A DNA stretch of 64,000 bases from Prevotella sp. (GTDB taxonomy: Bacteria; Bacteroidota; Bacteroidia; Bacteroidales; Bacteroidaceae): NCBI GenBank assembly GCA_017462915.1, contig JAFTQG010000045.1:58767-122766 (forward strand), written 5' to 3'. The notes under the pieces were generated by a model that saw only the letters and a program-made list of their open reading frames with translations, was not told the DNA's origin and made no database searches. Each line of letters opens with the position of its first letter. Positions within the stretch are counted from its first letter, which is position 1. Below are positions 43,614-50,752 of this stretch, one piece after another. A program made the position numbers and the translations under genes.

Positions 43614-43621
43614 CAAAATTA
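43614..43621 (-). promoter_or_regulatory. DUF6242 gene promoter -7 element (TAATTTTG)
   Basis: TAATTTTG on the minus strand with CAAAGAATT after it. The start codon is about 115 bp downstream. No clear TTTG partner was seen. Confidence 0.45.
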
Positions 43622-43847
43622 ATTTAAATATTCGGAAAAATGCAATTTTCACATCTTTAATTATCGAAATTATATATTATTACCATCTTTTTTAAGGTCT
43701 TTTGACTAAACACTGCGGTATTTCACGGCTGTGCGGTGACATGGGCATTTGCAGGCTTCCGGCGGAGCGTGGTGTAAGAGTGGGGAACTCGGGGCGCGTT
43801 TTCCGCATTCCGCTGTGTCTCTTGCGGTTCTGCCGAGGATGCGGGAT

Positions 43848-43886
43848 AAAATAAATAACGTCCAGCATAATCACTTATACTGGACG
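43848..43886 (-). terminator. Terminator of the candidate small RNA
   Basis: The arms CGTCCAGCATAA (43859-43870) and TTATACTGGACG (43875-43886) pair over 12 bp with one G-U and a 4-nt loop. On the minus strand they are followed by TTATTTATTTTATCC. Confidence 0.7.
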
Positions 43887-43989
43887 CTATCAAGACTTGA
43901 CAATAATCACAGTCTTACTAATAACATAATCTTTTACCTTAAAAAATCTATCAAACTAACTAACCTAAATGAATGCATTTATCCCAAAT
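43848..43989 (-). ncRNA. Candidate small RNA, about 140 nt
   Basis: Minus-strand transcript inferred from a TACCTTTG element (43996-44003) and an intrinsic terminator (43859-43886). Inside are a second hairpin (AAGACT...AGTCTT, about 43892-43916) and a 14-codon open frame beginning ATGCATTCA with no clear family. It could be a regulatory RNA or a leader-peptide attenuator, but the next gene starts 350 bp further and has its own promoter. No homologue was recognised. Confidence 0.45.
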
Positions 43990-43995
43990 GCGATG

Positions 43996-44003
43996 CAAAG
44001 GTA
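43996..44003 (-). promoter_or_regulatory. Promoter -7 element (TACCTTTG) of the candidate small RNA
   Basis: TACCTTTG followed by CATCG on the minus strand. The palindromic site 44016-44035 covers the expected -33 position. Confidence 0.55.
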
Positions 44004-44015
44004 TAAACTTTTTTT

Positions 44016-44105
44016 TTATTGTGTGCGTACACAGCAAATTTTTTATCGTTTTTTCGCGATAAACTGACGAATGTCAAGAATCGTCGCTGTGTACGTACAC
44101 AATAA
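44016..44105. promoter_or_regulatory. Twin palindromes (TGTGTRCGTACACA)
   Basis: 44016-44035 and 44086-44105 are inverted copies with 19 of 20 matches. Each holds a 12-bp palindrome (GTGTRCGTACAC, perfect at 44089-44100) and they are centred 68 bp apart. The left one overlaps the promoter of the candidate small RNA, so a DNA-looping repressor site is plausible. Confidence 0.55.
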
Positions 44106-44261
44106 GGGTTTTTAGGTGTATTTTGTACAAGAAAAATCCGCTAAATCTGAAGGTTGATGGCGGAAGTGTGTGAAATGTGGTTTTCCGGGGATGTCGGAGC
44201 TGTATTCTGATGTGCTTTCCGGGCTCTCGTTTGTCTGTTGGATGGCGTGACTTTGCCTAAG

Positions 44262-44415
44262 GCGTATGAGGCTTTACGGTGATGGGCATGGAGTTGTGCA
44301 GTAATATATAAAAAGTTTTGCCGTATTTGTTATGCCGCTTTGCCGTAAGATATAAGGAACATTGTCTTGTCAGATGTATGATTTTGTCATGAGATATAAA
44401 AAGTTTTGCCGTGAG
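44262..44415 (+). repeat. Degenerate 22-bp/44-bp TTTTGCCGT repeat
   Basis: ATATAAAAAGTTTTGCCGT occurs exactly at 44306 and 44394 (88 bp apart). A related ATATAAGG begins at 44350, and TTTGCCGT-like words fall at 22-bp steps from about 44262 on. Confidence 0.65.
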
Positions 44416-44474
44416 GCTTTATTGCCGGTGCTGTGAGGGTGTAGGCGGCCGATGTGTGGAGATGCTTTGCAGAG

Positions 44475-44547
44475 GGTGACCTTTTGCCTTGTGGAGGGTC
44501 ATCTTTTGCATGATGAAAGGTTATCTTTTGCATGGTGAAGTGTCACC
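44475..44547 (+). repeat. 22-bp dyad array D4 (four units)
   Basis: GGTGACC, GGTCATC, GGTTATC and TGTCACC are centred at 44478, 44500, 44522 and 44544. The spacer is nearly constant (CTTTTGCATGRTGAA). It lies 3' of pckA (minus strand). Confidence 0.85.
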
Positions 44548-44639
44548 TTTTTCTTGTGCCCGTTTGACGCTGTCGTGAGGGCGCTGTCGCGGTTGTAGGG
44601 CTTTGCTGCCGGGCGGTTGTGTAGCGAGGCTGTTTTTCT

Positions 44640-44727
44640 GCTGTGTATGGCGTGTCTTTTGGCTGTGTATGGCGTGTCTTTCGGCTGTGTGGAATGTTTC
44701 TTTCGATTGTGTGGGATATGTCTTTCG
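44640..44727 (+). repeat. 22-bp tandem repeat GCTGTGTATGGCGTGTCTTTTG
   Basis: Four adjacent units start at 44640, 44662, 44684 and 44706, each 22 bp. The first two differ at one base and the last two at several. It is unrelated in sequence to GGTSACC but has the same period. Confidence 0.85.
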
Positions 44728-44767
44728 GATTGTCTGCGGGCATCCTGCTTTGTGTGAACGGTGGCAA

Positions 44768-44806
44768 TAAAAAAACAGTCCCGCTTCTGAAAAGAAACGG
44801 GACTGT
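44768..44806 (-). terminator. pckA intrinsic terminator
   Basis: ACAGTCCCG (44775-44783) pairs with CGGGACTGT (44798-44806), with GAA/TTC pairing inside the loop. Seven T follow on the minus strand, about 100 bp after the pckA stop. Confidence 0.85.
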
Positions 44807-44908
44807 AGTCATTTTTGTCCTGAAGGGCTTGTTTCCCTTCATGCTTTTCCCTCTTTGCGGGCGTCTATGTGCCCTGCATGGCAGGGACATGTGCCTGAGG
44901 GTGGAGCT

Positions 44909-46510
44909 TTAGAGCTTCGGGCCGGCTGCTACGAGAGCTTTGCCTGCTTCGTTTGTTGTGTACTTCTCGAAGTTCTTGATGAAGCGTCCAGCGAGGTCCT
45001 TAGCCTTCTCTTCCCACTTGCAAGCGCAATCGTATGTGTCGCGTGGGTCGAGGATAGCAGGGTTGACGTTAGGGAGCGCTGTAGGAACCTCGAAGTCGAA
45101 CATAGGAATCTTCTTTGTCTCTGCCTTGAGGATAGAGCCGTCGAGGATAGCGTCGATGATACCGCGTGTGTCAGGGATAGAGATACGCTTGCCTGTACCG
45201 TTCCAGCCTGTGTTGACGAGGTATGCCTTTGCACCTGACATCTGCATCTTCTTCACGAGTTCCTCGGCATACTTTGTAGGATGGAGCTCAAGGAATGCCT
45301 GGCCGAAGCATGCTGAGAAGGTCGGTGTAGGCTCTGTGATGCCGCGCTCTGTACCTGCGAGCTTGGCTGTGAAGCCGGAGAGGAAGTAGTACTGTGTCTG
45401 CTCCGGAGTCAGTATGGATACTGGAGGAAGCACACCGAATGCGTCAGCAGAGAGGAAGATGACGTTCTTCGCAGCTGGTGCGGATGATCCTGGCTGGATG
45501 TTGTTGATGTGGTCGATAGGGTAAGAGACACGTGTGTTCTCTGTCACTGACTTGTCTGCGAAGTCGATTGCGCCGTCCTCAGCCACTGTGACGTTCTCGA
45601 GGAGAGCGTTGCGCTTGATGGCTCCGTAGATGTCTGGCTCGTTCTCCTTGGAGAGGTTGATGACCTTTGCATAGCATCCGCCCTCGAAGTTGAAGACGCC
45701 GTTGTCGTCCCATCCGTGCTCGTCGTCACCTATGAGGCGGCGCTTAGGATCGGTAGAGAGGGTAGTCTTGCCTGTGCCGGAGAGACCGAAGAAGATGGCT
45801 GTGTTCTTGCCGTTCATGTCGCAGTTTGCAGAGCAGTGCATGGAAGCGATGCCCTTGAGAGGGAGGAAGTAGTTCATCATGGAGAACATACCCTTCTTCA
45901 TCTCGCCGCCGTACCATGTGTTGATGATTACCTGCTCCTTGCTTGTTGTATTGAAAGCCACGCAAGTCTCGGAGTTGAGCCCGAGCTCCTTGTAGTTCTC
46001 TACCTTTGCCTTTGATGCGTTGTAGACAACGAAGTCAGGTGTGAACTCTGCAAGCTCCTCTGCTGTAGGCTTGATGAACATGTTTGTCACGAAGTGTGCC
46101 TGCCATGCTACCTCGACGATGAAGCGCACAGCCATGCGTGTGTCCTTGTTTGCACCGCAGAATGCATCGACAACATAGAGATTCTTGTTGCAGAGCTCTT
46201 TCTTCGCGATTTCCTTCACCTTAGCCCATACTTCCTCAGACATAGGGTGGTTGTCATTCTTGTATTCGTCGGTTGTCCACCATACAGTGTCCTTGGAATT
46301 CTCGTCCATAACGATGTACTTGTCCTTAGGTGAACGGCCTGTGTAGATACCTGTCATGACGTTCACAGCGCCAAGCTCTGTCTCTTTACCTACCTCGTAA
46401 CCTTCGAGACCTGCCTTTGTCTCCTCCTCGAACAGCTGCTCGTAGGAAGGATTGTGGGCAATCACTGTAGAGCCAGTGATGCCGTACTGAGTCAAATCCA
46501 AATTTGCCAT
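44909..46510 (-). CDS. pckA: Phosphoenolpyruvate carboxykinase (ATP)
   Basis: A 533-residue enzyme that interconverts oxaloacetate and PEP with ATP/ADP, important in Bacteroidota for CO2 fixation into succinate. The P-loop GLSGTGKTT is at 242-250. The metal-binding [12 protein letters not shown] and substrate-binding [10 protein letters not shown] and LAGTERG segments are present. The start [10 protein letters not shown] is used; the open frame goes 19 codons upstream without features. A strong promoter lies about 110 bp upstream and the 5' leader contains a CCCTGC-GCAGGG hairpin. Confidence 0.97.
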   Translation of the reverse strand: MANLDLTQYGITGSTVIAHNPSYEQLFEEETKAGLEGYEVGKETELGAVNVMTGIYTGRSPKDKYIVMDENSKDTVWWTTDEYKNDNHPMSEEVWAKVKEIAKKELCNKNLYVVDAFCGANKDTRMAVRFIVEVAWQAHFVTNMFIKPTAEELAEFTPDFVVYNASKAKVENYKELGLNSETCVAFNTTSKEQVIINTWYGGEMKKGMFSMMNYFLPLKGIASMHCSANCDMNGKNTAIFFGLSGTGKTTLSTDPKRRLIGDDEHGWDDNGVFNFEGGCYAKVINLSKENEPDIYGAIKRNALLENVTVAEDGAIDFADKSVTENTRVSYPIDHINNIQPGSSAPAAKNVIFLSADAFGVLPPVSILTPEQTQYYFLSGFTAKLAGTERGITEPTPTFSACFGQAFLELHPTKYAEELVKKMQMSGAKAYLVNTGWNGTGKRISIPDTRGIIDAILDGSILKAETKKIPMFDFEVPTALPNVNPAILDPRDTYDCACKWEEKAKDLAGRFIKNFEKYTTNEAGKALVAAGPKL

Positions 46511-46620
46511 TTCGTGTAATAATTTATTGGTTTGTAAAACTTTAACTTGTTTTCCTGATACATGCACGTCACTCGTTCAATCCCCTGCTGGCAGGGTGGT
46601 GGGGCACGCTTATTTGAATA

Positions 46621-46651
46621 CAAAATTACGAAAAACTTGGAAATTATCAAA
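46621..46651 (-). promoter_or_regulatory. pckA promoter (TTTG-N19-TAATTTTG)
   Basis: Minus-strand TTTG (46648-46651), exactly 19 bp, TAATTTTG (46621-46628). This is the closest match in the window to the full Bacteroidota consensus. The leader before the ATG is about 100 nt. Confidence 0.75.
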
Positions 46652-46681
46652 CACTTAGACTTTATTTTAAAATTATTTCAC

Positions 46682-46689
46682 TAACTTTG
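46682..46689 (+). promoter_or_regulatory. upp promoter -7 element (TAACTTTG)
   Basis: TAACTTTG followed by CAAG lies 45 bp before the upp start and is divergent from the pckA promoter. The upstream region is T-rich without a perfect TTTG. Confidence 0.55.
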
Positions 46690-46734
46690 CAAGCAAGCAT
46701 GTGGATTTGATAACATAAGTCAACAACAGATAGA

Positions 46735-47394
46735 ATGAAAGTAGTGGATTTGAGCAAGCAGAGGACTGTCATAAACAAGTATGTCAGTGAACTGCGCGAC
46801 GTGAATGTGCAGAAGGATCGCCTGCGCTTCCGTCAGAATGTGGTGCGCATAGGTCATGCCATGGCGTACGAGGTGAGCAAGATGCTGGAATATAAGGATA
46901 TACGCATACAGACTCCGCTGGCGGAGGCTGTGGCGAGTGTCCCGGCCGAGGAGATTGTCATAGGCACAGTGTTCCGTGCTGGACTGCCGCTTCATCAGGG
47001 CTTCCTTGACGTCTTCGACGAGGCAGGCAATGCCTTTGTCTCTGCCTATCGTTATTATAAGGATAAGGAGGGCACGGATGTCGGGATAAAGATAGAGTAT
47101 ATCGCCACTCCCGACCTTGAGGGGAAGACTCTTATCCTTGTCGACCCGATGCTCGCCACGGGCGGTTCGATGGAGCTTGCCTATGAGGCTTTCTGCACGA
47201 AGGGCACGCCGAAGCGTCTCATCATGGCCTGCGTCATTGCCGCGAAGGGTGGGGTAGACTATCTCAAGAAGTTCTTCCCGTCAAATGATGTCGTCCTGTA
47301 TTGCGGTGCTGTCGATCCGGAGCTGAACAGTCATAAGTATATTGTGCCGGGTCTCGGCGATGCCGGCGACTTGATGTACGGTGACAAGATGTAG
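46735..47394 (+). CDS. upp: Uracil phosphoribosyltransferase
   Basis: A 219-residue cytoplasmic salvage enzyme that makes UMP from uracil and PRPP. The PRPP-binding motif is in LILVDPMLATGGS. FRAGLPLHQGF and the C-terminal uracil-binding YIVPGLGDAGDLMYG are present. It stands alone between pckA and a gap. Confidence 0.94.
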   Translation: MKVVDLSKQRTVINKYVSELRDVNVQKDRLRFRQNVVRIGHAMAYEVSKMLEYKDIRIQTPLAEAVASVPAEEIVIGTVFRAGLPLHQGFLDVFDEAGNAFVSAYRYYKDKEGTDVGIKIEYIATPDLEGKTLILVDPMLATGGSMELAYEAFCTKGTPKRLIMACVIAAKGGVDYLKKFFPSNDVVLYCGAVDPELNSHKYIVPGLGDAGDLMYGDKM

Positions 47395-47626
47395 CTCTTT
47401 TTGCCGTTGCGGACGCTGTGGCGCCTTTTTTCTCAATGCGGAAGATAGCTGAAAGCAAGTATGCGCAAATGCTTATTTTGCTACACGGAAGGCGCAAGGA
47501 CACATGTTCGGCAACACGAATGGTGTTGACCTGAAAGATAATGCCAGAGCGTATTTGCACGGCGTACTGCATAACTATATATGGAAAACATATAGAGAGA
47601 ATAAAAGATGATGGGAGAGTAAAATT

Positions 47627-47698
47627 ATGATGTTGATCTGCATTATCATTTGGATTATCGGCATGTTCCTGTCGCAGATAACAGGACATGACAAATAA
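47627..47698 (+). CDS. Possible 23-residue membrane microprotein
   Basis: The frame MMLICIIIWIIGMFLSQI... is one hydrophobic helix with a short polar tail ending HDK. A GGGAGAG purine run lies 6 bp before the ATG. It has no recognised relatives and could be chance. A 35-residue polar frame (47504-47611) precedes it. Confidence 0.25.
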   Translation: MMLICIIIWIIGMFLSQITGHDK

Positions 47699-47788
47699 GT
47701 GAGTAAAACAATGAGGACTCACTCCAATAAACATGCTTAACCCCTCCCATATTTATCGGGTGAGCCAGTATATGATGCAGGGGAATGA

Positions 47789-47824
47789 AAAGAGGTTGCA
47801 TGGTGATTCCCATACAACCTCTTT
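47789..47824 (-). terminator. Hairpin after the SusD-locus lipoprotein
   Basis: AAAGAGGTTG (47789-47798) pairs with CAACCTCTTT (47815-47824), with an inner ATGG/CCAT. The T run on the minus strand is short (CTTTTC), so it is only a moderate terminator. Confidence 0.5.
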
Positions 47825-47933
47825 GTTGTGTATTCATGTATCTTCTATGTCTAAGTGCCTGTACCTTTTATATTATACAGATGTGTTATGCAGGTACAGC
47901 CTTTTTGTCATGAAGGCTCATTTTTTCTGTGGA

Positions 47934-48545
47934 TTATTCTTCCTCTTCGCCGCCTTCACCGCCGATTTCGAAGAACTGGTCGTCGTCTTTGGTGAGATAC
48001 AGCCAGTGTGACTCCTGACGTCCTGTTGTGGAGCAGGCCTTTATGCGGAGCTGGTACATGCCACTTGCCAGTTGTTCTGGCAGAGTGTAGGATGTACCTG
48101 TAATCCTGTTGTTCTCATCGCGACCGAAAACCTTATCGTAAGGCATTATAACAGGCTTGGATACTGTAGGCTCAGAGGTAATCTCGTCTCCTTCTGGTTT
48201 TGGAAGCGTATTGTCTTGTCTCCAAGCTTCCCAAGCTTCCCAGATTTCCCAAGCTTCCCAAGCCTGTATCTTATCATCAAGGCAGGTTCCTTCTGGCATG
48301 TCGTCTTTCAGGTATTGTGGAGAAAGGTTTGTGACTTCGATGACATAGTAATCTCCTTTATCATAAGTTGACCATGACACAGTCGATACACCTCCTGATG
48401 TCGAGATACTGACAGAAGTAGGAGTGAAGACGCGGTCATACGACGAATCTGTCTCCCAATCATTGCCGTCGGTGCTGCATGATACCATGAAGCTGGACAT
48501 TACTGTCGCCATTACGGCAAATAGCATATATTTTATATTCTTCAT
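47934..48545 (-). CDS. Lipoprotein third gene of a SusCD locus, with Trp-rich tandem repeat
   Basis: A 203-residue lipoprotein (lipobox with Cys23 in SSFMVSC). An Ig-like N-terminal domain (SVSISTSGGVSTVSWST) is followed by EAWEIWEAWEAW at residues 94-108 and ends in an acidic tail (GGEGGEEEE). Its position after SusD fits a SusE/F-like surface glycan-binding accessory protein. The Trp repeat is encoded by 9-bp DNA repeats. Confidence 0.7.
   Translation of the reverse strand: MKNIKYMLFAVMATVMSSFMVSCSTDGNDWETDSSYDRVFTPTSVSISTSGGVSTVSWSTYDKGDYYVIEVTNLSPQYLKDDMPEGTCLDDKIQAWEAWEIWEAWEAWRQDNTLPKPEGDEITSEPTVSKPVIMPYDKVFGRDENNRITGTSYTLPEQLASGMYQLRIKACSTTGRQESHWLYLTKDDDQFFEIGGEGGEEEE
48216..48266. 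repeat. 9-bp minisatellite inside the lipoprotein gene
   Basis: AAGCTTCCC/AGATTTCCC units, 9 bp each, encode the (E-A-W) tripeptides. The period is a multiple of three, so copy changes keep frame. Confidence 0.85.
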
Positions 48546-48568
48546 TGCTGTATTGCTTTTTTATGATA

Positions 48569-50710
48569 TTAATAGCCGTAGGAGTTCTCGAGGTTGCCGT
48601 TTGATGCGGAAACAGTGATTGCTCCGATAGGCATGATATAGCGGTTTCTTACAGTAGTGTTGGTCTGTGTGTTGAAAAGCTTCCAGTTATGTGGCTTTTC
48701 CGCTGCCTCGGCGATGTCGCTCCAAGGATTCAGACCGTCACATATTGACGGCATGTTCGTTGCCTTGTTTGCTTCAGACGAAGCATTGTCACCGTGTGCG
48801 AACCATTTCTGTGTCATGCAGTCTTTCTTTGTAGCAGGCTTGGAATCTCCAGGATATGTAGGCCAGTTGGCACCCCAGCAGAATGTCTCAGGGTCTGCCT
48901 GAAGAAGTTCTATACCGTTAGGCATGGTAACAGTCTTGAAGCGGTAGTAGAAGTTACGTGGATATCCGCCTCTTGACGGCTGCTGGAATACACCTTCTAT
49001 ATAGTTCTTCTTTGCCTCGACAATCTTGTGTGACAACTGTCCCCAGCGGATGAGTTCCCACTTGCGGATGCCTTCGCCTGCAAACTCCCATGCGTTCTCG
49101 GCATAGATGGCTTCCATGAATCCTTTCTTCTGGATGTGCTCTTCTTTAAGCCACTGTTTGCCTGCTTCCTTGTTTTCAGGAGCGTAGGCACGGCTGTGAA
49201 CCTCCAGAAGCGCTTCTTCTGCTGTAGGTGCTCCGTCTACTTTGTAACCGGCACCGCCGAGGAGGTAGCAAGCCTCTGCATAGTTGAGCAGTATCTGCGA
49301 GTAGCGCATGCGTACGACATTGATACCTGTGCACCACTTTGCGTCACCGGCATTCTGTGCGACACTTGTCAGAGCAGATGTCCACCATTCTGGGTTCCAC
49401 TTTCCGCAGTAGAAGGCGAATGGGCCTTTACTTGTATTGTCCTCGTAGAAGAGGAGTTCAGGATGCTCCACATCATAGTATTTGAATTTTGTCGCCTCCT
49501 TATACTGGAAGAGTGTCAGTGTTACATCACGGCGTGTATCGAGAGGCTTGTAGCTTTCTGCAACGATTTCAGCGTTTCTGCCGTTTACAACACGTCCTGT
49601 GCTGTGATATGTCTGCCAGAGCTCGCCGGTGAGCTTGAGCTTGCCGGATGAGTTGCCCTTTGTGCCGAAATATCTTGTAGAACCGTTGATACGCTTTCCT
49701 ACAGTGTATCCGAGTTCACCAGTCACGCCCATGCCGTTAGGAATCTCGAAGATATTCTCCTGATAAGTCTGGTCAAGTTTCAGCTGGTTGATCATCTTCC
49801 ACTCGTCCTCGAACGAAGGATTGAGCTGATGACGTCCGGACTTGATTACTTCTGCGGCAGCCTCTGCGGCGGTCTTGTATAGTTCCATACGTTTTGCCTC
49901 GTCAGGACGCTGTGTAGGATATGTAGCGTCGCAGTATGACTTCAGAGGCTCTCCCTCTGTGTCGCCGAGGTTCTCGTAACCGGCCTTTGCTTCCTCTCTG
50001 ATGGAGTATCCTGCGCGTGTCAGTGCTGTCTGTGCGAGGAGACCGTAAGCGTAGCCTTTTGTTACATGCTCGGTTGTCACGCCTTCACCTGCCCATGGGA
50101 GATAGTGTACAGCTTCCTGAAGATCCTTTATGCAGGCGTCCTGGATTACATCGCGGTCGGTCTTTCCCTCATAGTTTGAATCCATGTTTCCATCTGTGCG
50201 GAAAGGAACATCGCCCCACATTCTCGTAAGGTCGAGATATGCCATGGCGCGTATGGTCAGAGCCTCGCCGAGGAAACGCTTCATCTTTGCCTGATCCTCG
50301 GCAGAACCGTTTTCTGTAGAACCGCTTTCCCTTATGCTCTTGATAGCGATGTTACAGTAGTTAATCATCGAATAGATATTGTTCCAGGAAGAGTTGAGCG
50401 TTGTCCATGCAGTGCTGTAGTTGTAGTTCATGTTGCCGCGCTCACTGGTGGTGTTGAGCGACTCTGTTCCCAGGCCGTCAATCAGCTCGTAGTCGGTACC
50501 TGTTCCGAAGAGGATAGGTATCTGCTGGCCGTATGTAGCGTCGGTCATCATGCCGTATATCTTGTTGATGCCCAGTTCTGCTGCCTCTGGAGAAGACCAC
50601 ATCTCTTCCGGACGGAGGTCGGACGGAGGTCTCTGGTCCAGGAAGTCGGAACATGCGGCCAAGCCAAGCACACCAGCGGCAAATATTGCTGTCTTGAATA
50701 TATTTTTCAT
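48569..50710 (-). CDS. SusD/RagB family outer-membrane lipoprotein
   Basis: A 713-residue surface lipoprotein (lipobox LAAC, Cys20 at CSDFLDQRPPSDL). Tetratricopeptide-like helical N-terminal part and the conserved RAMAYLDLTRMWGDVPF segment are typical of SusD. It pairs with the SusC protein upstream to bind and hand over a glycan or other polymer. It is at the long end of the family. The substrate cannot be deduced. Confidence 0.93.
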   Translation of the reverse strand: MKNIFKTAIFAAGVLGLAACSDFLDQRPPSDLRPEEMWSSPEAAELGINKIYGMMTDATYGQQIPILFGTGTDYELIDGLGTESLNTTSERGNMNYNYSTAWTTLNSSWNNIYSMINYCNIAIKSIRESGSTENGSAEDQAKMKRFLGEALTIRAMAYLDLTRMWGDVPFRTDGNMDSNYEGKTDRDVIQDACIKDLQEAVHYLPWAGEGVTTEHVTKGYAYGLLAQTALTRAGYSIREEAKAGYENLGDTEGEPLKSYCDATYPTQRPDEAKRMELYKTAAEAAAEVIKSGRHQLNPSFEDEWKMINQLKLDQTYQENIFEIPNGMGVTGELGYTVGKRINGSTRYFGTKGNSSGKLKLTGELWQTYHSTGRVVNGRNAEIVAESYKPLDTRRDVTLTLFQYKEATKFKYYDVEHPELLFYEDNTSKGPFAFYCGKWNPEWWTSALTSVAQNAGDAKWCTGINVVRMRYSQILLNYAEACYLLGGAGYKVDGAPTAEEALLEVHSRAYAPENKEAGKQWLKEEHIQKKGFMEAIYAENAWEFAGEGIRKWELIRWGQLSHKIVEAKKNYIEGVFQQPSRGGYPRNFYYRFKTVTMPNGIELLQADPETFCWGANWPTYPGDSKPATKKDCMTQKWFAHGDNASSEANKATNMPSICDGLNPWSDIAEAAEKPHNWKLFNTQTNTTVRNRYIMPIGAITVSASNGNLENSYGY

Positions 50711-50752
50711 TGTAGTTGCCTTTATATGTTTTTGTTTCTTATTCAGAGTATG

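Larger units (their letters stand above)
43499..44908. other. 1.4-kb gene-poor region
   Basis: No credible protein gene was seen. From left to right it holds a promoter for the DUF6242 gene, a candidate small RNA unit (43848-44003), a pair of palindromes (44016-44105), several 22-bp-period repeats (44262-44415, 44475-44547, 44640-44727) and the pckA terminator. Confidence 0.75.
47395..47933. other. 539-bp gap downstream of upp
   Basis: Contains a short T run after upp (about 47426), two small open frames (47504-47611 and 47627-47698), and a hairpin (47789-47824). No larger gene was found. Confidence 0.65.

Noticed and set aside
44475-44547. CRISPR array
   Set aside because: Units are direct 22-bp tandems with no unique spacers and no cas genes are present. 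The same applies to the other dyad arrays.
46565-46600. tRNA T-arm-like GTTCAATCC
   Set aside because: No acceptor or anticodon stem can be formed around it. It lies in the pckA leader.
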